From contig NZ_JBCJKP010000001.1 of the NCBI RefSeq assembly GCF_039503195.1, forward strand, positions 868,001 to 932,000: DNA of 64,000 nt, in the 5' to 3' direction. The notes beneath the pieces were generated by a model, which ran no database searches, was not told the DNA's origin, and saw only the letters and a program-made list of their open reading frames with translations. The position numbers and the translations under genes are program-made. The stretch's first letter is position 1, and every line of letters begins with the position of its first letter. Origin of the DNA: Streptomyces mirabilis (GTDB taxonomy: Bacteria > Actinomycetota > Actinomycetes > Streptomycetales > Streptomycetaceae). Positions 24,431 through 32,594 of the stretch are shown piece after piece.

Positions 24431-27076
24431 TCAGAGGCCGCGAGCCGGGGCGGACTGGCTGGTGTGGGGTTCCTTACCGGCCTCGACCTGGGTCCTGTGG
24501 TCCGGCATCTCCCGGGCAGGGTTGCCTCCCCATTGGGCGTGCGAGGGGATCTCCTCGCCCTTCATGAGGAAGGAGTCGGGGGCCAGCGCGGCGCCGTCCG
24601 CGATGGTCACGCCGTAGTGGACGAAGGCGCCGACGCCGAGGGTGCAGCCGTTGCCGAGGGCACTGCGGTCGGACTTGAAGGCGCCGTCCTCCTGCGAGTG
24701 GCACTGGACCACGGTGCCCGCGTTCAGCGTGCTGTCGTCGCCGATGGTGACGAGGGTGCGCTCCGGGAAGAAGCAGCCGTCGTCGAAGACCCGCTTGCCG
24801 ATCCGGGCCCCCAGCAGCCGCCAGATCACGTTCTTGAACGGGGTGCCGTCGAAGGCCTGGATGTAGTGGACCGAGGCCATCTTCCAAAAGCGTTCGTGGC
24901 GCCAGAAGGAGGGTTCGTAGATCGAGCAGTACAACGGCTTCTGGGGCTTGAATCCGGTGGAGGCCCGCTCGACGAGCGCGAAGTGGACGACGGTGTACGT
25001 CAGGGTGAGGACACTGGCCAGTGCGATCGCCAGCGCGCCGAACGACGGGTAGAGGTCGACCGCGCCCATGGTGATGAGGGTGATCACGAACAAGTGGATC
25101 AGCCGCGCGAGCAGATACAGGCCGGCGGTCGCCGCGTTGTGCCTGTTCTTGGCGGCCAGGCGGCGGCGCAGTTCGTCGCCGGTCTCGAGGTGGTTGAACC
25201 GGTTGTCGCGCATCACCGTGCGCGGGATCTCGAAGCTGGGTGAGCCCAGCAGGCCCACGCCTTCGCGCACGGGTCCGTCGATGGGGACCATGACCTTCGT
25301 CGCGAGCAGGCAGTTGTCTCCGGTCCTGCCCTGCGCGGGGTAGGCGATGCGGTTTCCGAGGAAGTTGTGCGGCCCGATCGACGTGCGGGACACACGGAAG
25401 GACGTGCTGGAGAAGTCCGCGTTCATGAGGGACAGTCCGTCGGCGATCATGGTGCCGGTGCCGACCGAGCTCAGGTAGGGGTTCTCGTGCTGCACTTCGG
25501 TGCCGAAGTTCGACCCGGTCTGCTCGACGCGGGACAGGTCGTATCCGAGGTAGCGCAGGTAGTGGACGATGCCGGAACTGTCGCCGAAGAGGGTGGTGAG
25601 GGACTTCCTGTTGGTCATCACCGCGATCGCCCGCTGAATGCCGTAGTGGAAGCCGTACAGCGGATAGACCTTGCCGGGTTGGACGGCCCGGCTCAGAAAA
25701 CGCGGCACGGTGCCCACGACGAGGAGGCCGGCGAGCAGGGATCCGAACAGGAGGACCACGGAGGCGATCAGGGCATCGACGTAGAACGCCGGGCTGGCCA
25801 TCGGCTGCGGGTTCAGGAACGTCTGAAGCTGCGGGAGACCCGTGAGCAGGGCGGTCACGCCGCCCAGCGCCAGCGGCAGGTACACCGCCAGCAGGCTCAG
25901 CAGCTGTACAACGCCGTACGCGGTCCTTTTGGCGGTGGAGCAGTCGGCGGGGTCGACCCTCCGGTAGTCCACCTCGGTCGGCTGCGCGGGGGAGCCGTGT
26001 CGGCGTTCGCCGGCGGGCACCACCTGGCCGGTGTGCAGGGAGGATGCGTGACCCAGCTGGGCGCCGTCGCCCATCGAGGTCTCGATGTCCAGGACCGTGT
26101 GCTCGCTGACGAGCACGTTGCTGCCGAGAGTGACCGGGCCGGTCTGGATCACGCCGGCGTGGGCGCGGTAGCAGGACAGCAGCACGTCCTTGCGGATGAT
26201 CGTGCCCTCGCCGACGGTGAGCAGGTCGGTGCAGACCGGGATCGTGTGGGAGAGGATCGTGACGCCCTTGCCGATCCGTGCCCCGAGCGCCCTGAGGTAG
26301 AGCACGTAGAGCGGTGAACCGGCGAACAGACGCACGGGGCTGGTGCGGATCAACGTCTTGACGACCCAGAAACGCACATAGGCCATGCCCCACAGGGGGA
26401 ACTCCCCGGACCGCCAGCGGCCGACGAGCGTCCACTTCACCACGATCGGAAGGGCGCACAGGCCGAGGAAGCCCGCGCCGGCGAGCAGGACGGACCGCAG
26501 ATAGAGGTCGAACAGGCCTGATCCCGCGGAGATCCACTCATGACCTTCCTCGACGGCCAGGGCGACAAGGCAGGAATAGCCCAGGAAGATCAGGAACTGC
26601 AGCACTCCACAGACGACGTAGCGCCGTGTACGAGCCGCCGCCTGCGCCTCGGCCCGCGCCGTCCCCTCTGCAGAGGCCCGCACGTCGGTCGGTGTCCGCG
26701 CCGGTGACGGCGCCTCCGCGGACGGGGACGGGACGGGGGCGGCGGTGGAGATGGGGGCAGGAGCGGGAGCGGCATCGACGAGCGCGGTGGCCAGGCTCCG
26801 GATGGTGGGGTGCCGGTAGATGTCCTTCATCGACACCGCCGGCATGTCCCCCCGCTTCCTGACCCGCGCGCAGAACTGGGCCATCACCAGGGAATCGGCA
26901 CCCAGGTCGTTGAAGAAGTGGCCGTCGACCGGGACCTGCTCGACGCGGACGACCCCGGCCAGCACGTCGGCCAGAAGCCTTTCGGTGTCGGTCGCCGCAT
27001 CGGCGTCCCCACTGCCCTGGAGGGGTGGGATGTCAGCCGGTTCGGCCGTCAAGACCTCCACGGATTTCTCTAGCAC
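24431..27076 (-). CDS. Pls/PosA-like thiolation plus membrane hexapeptide-repeat protein
   Basis: 881 residues from GTG 27076, which follows GAGGAG by 5 nt. Order: T domain (about 30-105, FFNDLGADSLVMAQF, Ser62), Pro/Ala linker, two TM helices (GVLQFLIFLGYSCLVALAV; SVLLAGAGFLGLCALPIVV), a left-handed beta-helix domain (ARIGKGVTILSHTIP...), two TM helices, a second hexapeptide domain (TGTMIADGLSLMNADF...), two TM helices, and a third (ARIGKRVFDDGCFFPERTLVTIGDDSTLNAG...). Six TM helices around three tandem soluble domains are the C-terminal half of epsilon-poly-L-lysine synthetase (Pls), which links amino acids iteratively. Here the A domain is on a separate protein, encoded 35 bp downstream. 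Confidence 0.85.
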   Translation of the reverse strand: MLEKSVEVLTAEPADIPPLQGSGDADAATDTERLLADVLAGVVRVEQVPVDGHFFNDLGADSLVMAQFCARVRKRGDMPAVSMKDIYRHPTIRSLATALVDAAPAPAPISTAAPVPSPSAEAPSPARTPTDVRASAEGTARAEAQAAARTRRYVVCGVLQFLIFLGYSCLVALAVEEGHEWISAGSGLFDLYLRSVLLAGAGFLGLCALPIVVKWTLVGRWRSGEFPLWGMAYVRFWVVKTLIRTSPVRLFAGSPLYVLYLRALGARIGKGVTILSHTIPVCTDLLTVGEGTIIRKDVLLSCYRAHAGVIQTGPVTLGSNVLVSEHTVLDIETSMGDGAQLGHASSLHTGQVVPAGERRHGSPAQPTEVDYRRVDPADCSTAKRTAYGVVQLLSLLAVYLPLALGGVTALLTGLPQLQTFLNPQPMASPAFYVDALIASVVLLFGSLLAGLLVVGTVPRFLSRAVQPGKVYPLYGFHYGIQRAIAVMTNRKSLTTLFGDSSGIVHYLRYLGYDLSRVEQTGSNFGTEVQHENPYLSSVGTGTMIADGLSLMNADFSSTSFRVSRTSIGPHNFLGNRIAYPAQGRTGDNCLLATKVMVPIDGPVREGVGLLGSPSFEIPRTVMRDNRFNHLETGDELRRRLAAKNRHNAATAGLYLLARLIHLFVITLITMGAVDLYPSFGALAIALASVLTLTYTVVHFALVERASTGFKPQKPLYCSIYEPSFWRHERFWKMASVHYIQAFDGTPFKNVIWRLLGARIGKRVFDDGCFFPERTLVTIGDDSTLNAGTVVQCHSQEDGAFKSDRSALGNGCTLGVGAFVHYGVTIADGAALAPDSFLMKGEEIPSHAQWGGNPAREMPDHRTQVEAGKEPHTSQSAPARGL

Positions 27077-27563
27077 GTGAGCTCCTCGATGACGTTTCAT
27101 TCGGCGTCGGTCGGTACGGACGGATTCGTGATGTCCGCGCCTCTCCAGTAGGCCCGGCCGAGGGCTTCGTGTCCTGCCCCTGCATTTCGGGGCTTGACGA
27201 AGCGCATGGGTCTTGACAGTCCGGCCATTTTGCCCGTCTTCGCCCCGCGATCCCCTACTTTCCGTGCGCGTCGCGCAGGCTTAGGACCACGCCTCACAGA
27301 GCCCCGTTCGACCCGCGGGAAACCCACCCGGGAATTGGGCTGAACGGCCGCGCCCGGCCCGGTCACGACTGCTTTTGCCCGCAGACAGCGCGTGTCAAGT
27401 CCCGAATTTCGGTGGCATGACAGGGGGCCTGGATTCGGGCGTACTGAAGTCGTTCCGGCGACTCGCGACTCGCCGCTCCGAATTCCTCTCCACGCCGCAC
27501 CCGGACGGATCAGCGGCAGGACGACCGGATGACGATCCCACCCCCGCAGTGAAGGAGACGACC
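27077..27563. other. 487-bp divergent intergenic region of the Dap polymer cluster
   Basis: No coding frame is supported. The stretch separates the minus-strand Pls-like operon from sbnA on the plus strand and must hold both promoters. It is less GC-rich than its surroundings in places (27180-27240 and 27395-27430). TTGACA occurs at 27213-27218 on the plus strand but no -10 box lies at the right distance. No convincing iron-regulator box or other operator was found. Confidence 0.4.
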
Positions 27564-28550
27564 ATGCCCGTCATATCCGTCCCCCAGGACTACAACGAGG
27601 ACGATCTCTTCGTCGACCTGGAGGGAATGTTCGGGCACTCGCTGTTCCTCAAGTGCGAGGGCTTCAATTTCGCCGGTTCGATCAAACTCAAGGCCGCCAC
27701 CGAAATGGTCGAGGCCGCCGAACGCGACGGCCTGCTGAGGCCGCGCTCGGTTCTGGTCGAGTCGTCCTCGGGCAACCTGGGCGTGGCTCTGAGCATGATC
27801 GCTGCCGCCAAGGGCTACCCGTTCCTGTGCGTGACCGACTCCCGCTGCAACCTGGCGACCCGGCTGATGATGGAAGCCCTGGGAGGCCAGGTCCACGTCA
27901 TCACCGAACCCGACCCCGTCAGCGGCTTCCTCGGCGCGCGCATCGACCACGTCCGCGCGCTGTGCGCCTCCGAGGACCGCTATGTGTGGCTCAACCAGTA
28001 CACCAACCCCAACAACGGCATGGCCCACTACCGCAGGACCGCACCGGCCGTCGCCCGGCAGTTCCCGGACCTGGACGTCCTGTTCGTCGGGGCCGGCACG
28101 ACCGGGACCCTGATGGGCTGCGCGCGCTACTTCCGCGAGTGGCACCGCCCGGTGCGCGTCGTGGCCGTGGACAGCGTGGGCTCCGTGACGTTCGGCGGCG
28201 ACGCCGGTCGGCGGATGATTCCCGGCCTGGGCGCCAGCAGACGCCCGCCGATGCTGGACGAGTCGTATGTGGACGACGTGGTGCGCGTGGCCGAGACCGA
28301 CACCATCCGGGCCTGTCACCGGCTGGCCGGGCGCGGGTTTCTGTTCGGAGGGTCCACCGGCACGGTGGTCAGCGGCGCGATGGACTGGCTGGCCCGGCAC
28401 CAGGAGCGGGAGTTGACCGCGGTGGCCATCGCCCCGGATCTGGGTGAGCGGTATCTGGAGACCATCTACCAGACCAACTGGGTGCGGGACCTGTACGGCG
28501 AGGACGCCGTCGACTCCCAGGCGTTGACCGGCACGTCCCGGGCCGCCTGA
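27564..28550 (+). CDS. sbnA: SbnA-like O-phosphoserine-dependent 2,3-diaminopropionate precursor synthase
   Basis: 328 residues, fold-type II PLP enzyme related to cysteine synthase. The PLP lysine is Lys41 in FAGSIKLKAA. The substrate loop is VESSSGNLGVALSMIAAAKG, the phosphate-binding loop is GAGTTGTLMGCARYF, and the C-terminal FGGSTGTVVSGAM follows. SbnA couples O-phospho-L-serine with L-glutamate to N-(1-amino-1-carboxyl-2-ethyl)-glutamate, which SbnB then converts to L-Dap. AAGGAG precedes the ATG by 8 nt. It is divergent from the polymer operon. The siderophore staphyloferrin B uses the same pair, but no siderophore synthetase of that type is present here. Confidence 0.85.
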   Translation: MPVISVPQDYNEDDLFVDLEGMFGHSLFLKCEGFNFAGSIKLKAATEMVEAAERDGLLRPRSVLVESSSGNLGVALSMIAAAKGYPFLCVTDSRCNLATRLMMEALGGQVHVITEPDPVSGFLGARIDHVRALCASEDRYVWLNQYTNPNNGMAHYRRTAPAVARQFPDLDVLFVGAGTTGTLMGCARYFREWHRPVRVVAVDSVGSVTFGGDAGRRMIPGLGASRRPPMLDESYVDDVVRVAETDTIRACHRLAGRGFLFGGSTGTVVSGAMDWLARHQERELTAVAIAPDLGERYLETIYQTNWVRDLYGEDAVDSQALTGTSRAA

Positions 28551-28599
28551 CCCCGTGTCCGTTCAGCGTCCCGCAACCGTTACGGAAACTGACGGCAGG

Positions 28600-28914
28600 T
28601 CAGGGGCAGGACCGCTTGGTGTTGTTCTCGGCGGTGGTGCGCGCGGTTGCGGCGAAGTCGGCGAATCGACCGGCGAGGGCGGCGAGCGCCTCGGGCCTGA
28701 GCCGGTAGTAGACGAACCGGCCGCACGGCTCCGTCTCCACGATCCCGGACTCGCGCAGCACCTTCAGGTGGTTGGAGAGGTTGGTCTGCTTGGCGCCCGT
28801 CTCCTCGATCAGGTGCGTGGTACAGAGCGTCTCCCGGGCGAGGAGGGTCACGATCCGGAGTCTGAGGGGGTCGGCCAGGACCCGCATCAGATCAGCATCG
28901 GCTGACGTCAGCAT
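28600..28914 (-). CDS. arsR: ArsR/SmtB-family metalloregulator
   Basis: 104 residues with the ArsR winged helix: LADPLRLRIVTLLARETLCTTHLIEETGAKQTNLSNHLKVLRESGIVETEPCGRFVYYRL. The classical As(III) site ELCVC of the recognition helix is here ETLCTT, with one Cys; further Cys occur at EPCGR and near the C-terminus (RSCP), so arsenite could be bound by a different Cys set. It is divergent from the arsenate reductase gene and should repress it until metal binds. No Shine-Dalgarno is visible. TGATAC occurs twice in the 127-bp gap (28920-28925 and 28943-28948). Confidence 0.85.
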   Translation of the reverse strand: MLTSADADLMRVLADPLRLRIVTLLARETLCTTHLIEETGAKQTNLSNHLKVLRESGIVETEPCGRFVYYRLRPEALAALAGRFADFAATARTTAENNTKRSCP

Positions 28915-29041
28915 GGACTGATACTGTCACATCACTCGAGGCTGATACGAGTTCCGGCCGACACCGACCAGGGTTCACGCCCTCCGGGCCGACACTCACC
29001 CCCTCACGACTCACGACCCGTTGACCGCGAAAGAAGTACCG

Positions 29042-29461
29042 ATGTCTGCCACTCCGCTCGCCTCCGTGCTGTTCGTCTGTGTGCACAACGCCGGGCGTTC
29101 ACAGATGGCGGCCGGCTTCCTTTCGCATCTCGCGAGCGACCGGATCGAGGTCCGCTCGGCGGGTTCGATCCCGGGCGAGCAGGTCAACCCGGCCGCGGTC
29201 GAGGCCATGCGGGAGGTCGGCGTCGACATCGCCGGCCGACAGCCGAAGCTCCTCACCACCGAGGCCGTCCAGGCGTCCGACTACGTGATCACCATGGGCT
29301 GCGGCGACGCCTGCCCGGTCTTTCCCGGCAAGAAGTACCTCGACTGGGCCCTGGAGGACCCGGCAGGCAAGGGTGTGGAGTCCGTGCGCCCCATCCGGGA
29401 CGAGATCAAGGCCCGTGTCGAGAACCTGATCAGCGAGATCGATGCCCGGCCGGAGGCGTGA
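29042..29461 (+). CDS. arsC: arsenate reductase, low-molecular-weight phosphatase type
   Basis: 139 residues. The active-site P-loop is CVHNAGRS (Cys13-x5-Arg19), a second Cys pair GCGDAC gives Cys87 and Cys91 for the disulfide cascade, and the general acid lies in LEDPAG (Asp106). It reduces arsenate to arsenite in the cytosol with thioredoxin or mycothiol as electron donor. ATG 29042 follows GAAAGAAG. No arsenite exporter (Acr3/ArsB) gene adjoins it, so export must be encoded elsewhere. Confidence 0.9.
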   Translation: MSATPLASVLFVCVHNAGRSQMAAGFLSHLASDRIEVRSAGSIPGEQVNPAAVEAMREVGVDIAGRQPKLLTTEAVQASDYVITMGCGDACPVFPGKKYLDWALEDPAGKGVESVRPIRDEIKARVENLISEIDARPEA

Positions 29462-29503
29462 GGCCGTCGGCCCTCCCTCCAGGTGCGCGTCGACCGCGGC
29501 TCC

Positions 29504-29530
29504 GTCTCATTCGAGCGGGACGTAGGGTAC
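29504..29530 (+). promoter_or_regulatory. candidate SigB/SigF-type promoter for ppx operon
   Basis: GGGTAC (29525-29530) matches the -10 of streptomycete SigB-family promoters (GNNT, 14-16 nt, GGGTAC). GTCT lies 17 nt upstream at 29504-29507, slightly too far. It sits 130 bp before the ppx start, in a gap with no other gene. A SigB/SigF-type factor is encoded at 57269. The link is inference. Confidence 0.3.
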
Positions 29531-29659
29531 ACGCTTGGTGAGGGAACGTGCACGCAGTGGACCGGAAGTCCCGGCACGTCGGTGACGGGGCCGTCGGACG
29601 ACGGGGAGACGCAGTCGATCCGTTCCGACATGGAGGACGAGACCAGGGGAGGCGATGGG

Positions 29660-30652
29660 ATGCGGCAGGCCGGTGTACTCGACGTCGGGTGCCACAGCGC
29701 GCTGCTCACGGTGGTGCGATCGCGGCCGGGCCATGTGATGGAGCCGGTGTTCTCCCACAAGGTGCGGCTGCGACTGCACGAGACGCTCGACCGCAAGGGC
29801 CGACTCGACGACGCCGGGGTGGAGAGCGTCGAGCGCGCCGTCGCCCAGGCGATCGCCGCCGACCCCCGACTGCGCGGCACCGACATGTTCGCGTTCGCCA
29901 CCTCCGTCATCCGGGACGCGCCCAACCGCGACGAGGTCATCAGGCGCGTGGCGCGCAGAACCGGCACCCAACTGAGCGTGCTGGACGGCGAAGAGGAAGC
30001 GCGGCTTGCCTACGTGGCCGCCCGACAGTGGGTCGGCCCGGCGGCCGGCCGACTGCTGGTCCTGGACGTCGGCGGCGGCACCGTGGAGATCGCCTCGGGT
30101 ACCGGAGACCAGCCGAACAGCGTCCACTCCCTGCCCCTGGGCGCCCGCAGAATCACCCGGGACTGGCTGCCCGGCGGCATCGCCCCGTCCAAACAGGGTC
30201 TCACCGAGATCCGTCGGTATCTGCGTCGAAAGCTGGAAGCCGTCCCCGATCTGCCGCGGGCGGAACCGGGCACCCACGTGCTGGCCTGCTCCAAGACCTT
30301 CGAGCAGCTCGCCCGGCTCGCCGCCGCCCGGGGCAAGGCACACCGCTCGCAACGGAGGCTGGCCCTGTCCCAGTTGCATGCCTGCGTCCCGGTACTGGCC
30401 GCCGCGAATCCGGCGCGCCGCGCCAAGCTCCCCGGCATCTCCCGGCACCGTGCCGAGCAGTCCCTGGCCGGAGCTCTGGTCGCCGAGGCCCTCATGGAGG
30501 CCTGCGAGGCGAAGGCGGTCGAGGTCTGCCCCTGGTCCACCCGCGAAGGCCTGCTGCTCGAGCACCTCGCCGCCCTCCACGACACACCCGGTGGTCCGGA
30601 GTCTCACCGGTCTGGGCGGACCGGGAAGTCGGACATGAGGGTGGGCGAATGA
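29660..30652 (+). CDS. Ppx/GppA-family exopolyphosphatase/pppGpp phosphohydrolase
   Basis: 330 residues, the short actinobacterial form. ASKHA-fold motifs are VLDVGCHSALLTVV at the N-terminus, FATSVIRDAPNRDEVIRRV, SVLDGEEEARLAYVAARQ, and the phosphate-binding VLDVGGGTVEIASG. Such enzymes remove phosphate from polyphosphate or hydrolyse pppGpp. The N-terminal motif is usually DxGSxS/T; here DVGCHS carries Cys-His at the tip. GGAGG lies 7 nt before ATG 29660. The stop overlaps the start of the next gene (ATGA). Confidence 0.85.
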   Translation: MRQAGVLDVGCHSALLTVVRSRPGHVMEPVFSHKVRLRLHETLDRKGRLDDAGVESVERAVAQAIAADPRLRGTDMFAFATSVIRDAPNRDEVIRRVARRTGTQLSVLDGEEEARLAYVAARQWVGPAAGRLLVLDVGGGTVEIASGTGDQPNSVHSLPLGARRITRDWLPGGIAPSKQGLTEIRRYLRRKLEAVPDLPRAEPGTHVLACSKTFEQLARLAAARGKAHRSQRRLALSQLHACVPVLAAANPARRAKLPGISRHRAEQSLAGALVAEALMEACEAKAVEVCPWSTREGLLLEHLAALHDTPGGPESHRSGRTGKSDMRVGE

Positions 30653-31248
30653 CGAGCCGAGTGATGATGATCTCTCCCGCGATCAGTGCGGCGCTGCGGG
30701 AGGCGCGCTTCGACGACGGATGCCCGCTCGAGGCCACCGGCGCCGCGCGAGCGCGATCGGCCGCGGGCTCCCTTCCGGCAGCACAGCGGCTACTCGTATC
30801 CCCCACTCCGCGATGCCGGGAGACCGCGTCGGCGTTGGGGTTCGACGGCGCTGTCGAGACCGCGCCGGCCGGGCTCGACGTGGGTGGTTGGCGGGGCCGT
30901 ACGCTGGCCGACGTCAGCGCCGACGCCCCGGACGCCGTCGCCCTCTGGCTGGCGGACCCGGCCGCCGCACCGCACGGCGGTGAGTCGGTGCACCAGTTGT
31001 GCGAGCGGGTCGCGGCCTGGCTGGACGAGGCCGCGGGGTTCTCCGGACGGACCGTCGCCGTGGTGGAGCCGGAAGTCGTACGAGCCGCGGCCGTTCGGGC
31101 ACTCGGGGCACCGGAGTCGGCGTTCTGGCGGATCGATGTACCGCCACTGACCGCCACCGAGTTCAGCGGTCGCGCCGGACGCTGGAACGCGACGTTCGGG
31201 AGACCGCTCGGTCTCGCCGCGGGCGGCGATCAGGGCGGCACCCACTGA
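30649..31248 (+). CDS. histidine-phosphatase-fold protein lacking the catalytic motif
   Basis: 199 residues with the layout of the phosphoglycerate mutase/histidine phosphatase superfamily: CPLEATGAARARSAAGSLPAAQRLLVSPTPRCRETASALGF, then GGWRGRTLADV, GGESVHQLCERVAAWLDE, and VAVVEPEVVRAAAVRALG. The hallmark RHG motif, whose His is phosphorylated, is replaced by SPA near residue 10, and the second catalytic His (usually VTHG) is Glu-Pro. It is therefore unlikely to be a classical phosphatase and may bind ligands or have a scaffold role. It is translationally coupled to the Ppx/GppA gene. Confidence 0.7.
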   Translation: MTSRVMMISPAISAALREARFDDGCPLEATGAARARSAAGSLPAAQRLLVSPTPRCRETASALGFDGAVETAPAGLDVGGWRGRTLADVSADAPDAVALWLADPAAAPHGGESVHQLCERVAAWLDEAAGFSGRTVAVVEPEVVRAAAVRALGAPESAFWRIDVPPLTATEFSGRAGRWNATFGRPLGLAAGGDQGGTH

Positions 31249-31327
31249 ACTGACACACGCGACCTGACGGCTGCGCCCGGCCGACTGTGGGATCGGATCA
31301 CGGGGACCCGCTGCGACTCGGATCGCC

Positions 31328-32347
31328 TCAGCTGGACTCGCGGACGATCAGTCGGCACGGGACGGTGTGCACGCCCGGTGCCGGGTCGGCGTCGATGGCT
31401 TCGAGGAGTCGCAGGGCGGCGATCCGGCCGATCTCGGTGAGGTCCATGTCGATCGTCGTGAGGGGCGGCCTGCTGGCCAGGGCCATGGTGTCCCAGTTGT
31501 CGTAGCCGACGACCGCGATGTCGCCGGGCACGTTGACGCCCCGCTCGCGCAGCGCGTCCGCCACACCCCGGGCGATCTGGTCGTTGCCGCAGAAGAAGGC
31601 GTCCGTGTCCGGTGCCGTGCGCAGGACCGCGTCGGCGGCGCGGCGCCCCCACGCCTCGCTCCACTCCCCGTGGTGCACCCGCCCCGTCGAGAGTCCGAGG
31701 GAGGCCCGCTCCAGATGCTCGACCGCGTGCCGGGCCCGGTCGCGGGCGGCCGCGTGGTGTTCCGGGCCGGTGATGTGGGCGATGCGCGTGCGGCCCGCGG
31801 CCAGCAGGTGCTCGACGGCCAGTACGGCCCCGCCCCGGTCGTCGGAGACCACCGAGGTGTCGGCCGGATCGGTGGACGGCGAGAGCGCGTAGACGATGGG
31901 GACGGCCTCGATGCCGTCCAGGGGCGGACGGGGGTCCGTACGGCGGCCGGTGACGATGATGCCGTCCACCCGGCGGTCCATCAGGTTGCGCAGGTGGTGC
32001 TGTTCCCGGATCGCGTCGCCGCGGGTGTCGCACAGCAGGACGGAGATCTTGCCGGCCCCGAGCGCGTCCTCGGCACCGAGCAGTACGGGGGTGCTGAAGC
32101 GGCCGATGCCGTCGGTCGTCATCAGCCCGACCGTCCAGCTCCGCCCGGTGTGCAGGCTCTGCGCGTGCTGGTTGGGCCGGAACCCGAGTGCGTCGACGGC
32201 GTCGAGGACCCGCTGGCGGGTCTCGGGACGCATCCGCCCGCCGCCGTTCAGCGCCTTCGACGCCGTACCCACACTGACGCCCGCCAGGGCGGCGACGTCG
32301 GCGAGCTTCGCCGGGCCGGCGGAGCGGGAACCTGGAGCAACGGTCAC
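31328..32347 (-). CDS. LacI-family transcriptional regulator of the arabinoside cluster
   Basis: 339 residues. The N-terminal LacI helix-turn-helix is KLADVAALAGVSVGTASKALNGGGRMRPETRQRVLDAVDALGFRPNQHAQSL, followed by a periplasmic-binding-protein-like effector domain (VGLMTTDGIGRFSTPVLLGAEDAL, DRRVDGIIVTG, FFCGNDQIARGVADALRERG, VPGDIAVVGYDN). GTG 32347 is preceded by AGGAAAAGG. It is divergent from a GH127/ABC-transporter operon and should repress it until a sugar is bound. A sequence shared with the operon leader overlaps its own ribosome binding site, which suggests autoregulation. Confidence 0.9.
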   Translation of the reverse strand: MTVAPGSRSAGPAKLADVAALAGVSVGTASKALNGGGRMRPETRQRVLDAVDALGFRPNQHAQSLHTGRSWTVGLMTTDGIGRFSTPVLLGAEDALGAGKISVLLCDTRGDAIREQHHLRNLMDRRVDGIIVTGRRTDPRPPLDGIEAVPIVYALSPSTDPADTSVVSDDRGGAVLAVEHLLAAGRTRIAHITGPEHHAAARDRARHAVEHLERASLGLSTGRVHHGEWSEAWGRRAADAVLRTAPDTDAFFCGNDQIARGVADALRERGVNVPGDIAVVGYDNWDTMALASRPPLTTIDMDLTEIGRIAALRLLEAIDADPAPGVHTVPCRLIVRESS

Positions 32348-32501
32348 GAGCAAACCTTTTCCTGGACGGCAACGGCCCGTCCATCGTCGCAGCCTCCCGG
32401 GGGTGAGTGCCAGCCACGGGCAACAGAAAAAATCTCTTGCCGCGACTCTTGACCCGACTACCCCGCTGCCCTCTACTTCTCGGCAGGAAAAACGGTTGCT
32501 C
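32348..32501. promoter_or_regulatory. divergent regulatory region with two inverted copies of a candidate LacI-type operator
   Basis: Between the LacI gene and the GH127 gene two related sequences face each other. On the minus strand 32364-32348 reads CAGGAAAAGGTTTGCTC; on the plus strand 32484-32501 reads CAGGAAAAACGGTTGCTC. TTGACC at 32449-32454 followed after about 17-19 nt by TCTACTTC may be the operon promoter, placing the plus-strand copy just downstream of the start point. This suits repression by roadblock. The motif role is inferred. Confidence 0.5.
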
Positions 32502-32594
32502 AAACGAGTTCCGAGAACCACTCGCCTCTTGAGCACGGGGGCCGTCGTGCCCTGCCCCGCAGCCCGGCCCCTCCCTCCCCCCTCTCGGAGAACC

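Noticed and set aside
27213..27218. TTGACA as -35 of the sbnA promoter
   Set aside because: No TANNNT lies 16-19 nt downstream, and the site is 346 bp from the start codon.
27270..27300. TTAGGACC-containing stretch as an iron-regulator (DmdR/IdeR) box controlling the SbnA/SbnB genes
   Set aside because: Only the first half-site TTAGG matches; the second half (CCTAA) is absent, so iron control is not supported.
20507..28550. Staphyloferrin-B-like siderophore cluster because of SbnA and SbnB
   Set aside because: No IucA/IucC-type synthetase, transporter or iron box is present, whereas a Pls-like membrane protein is.
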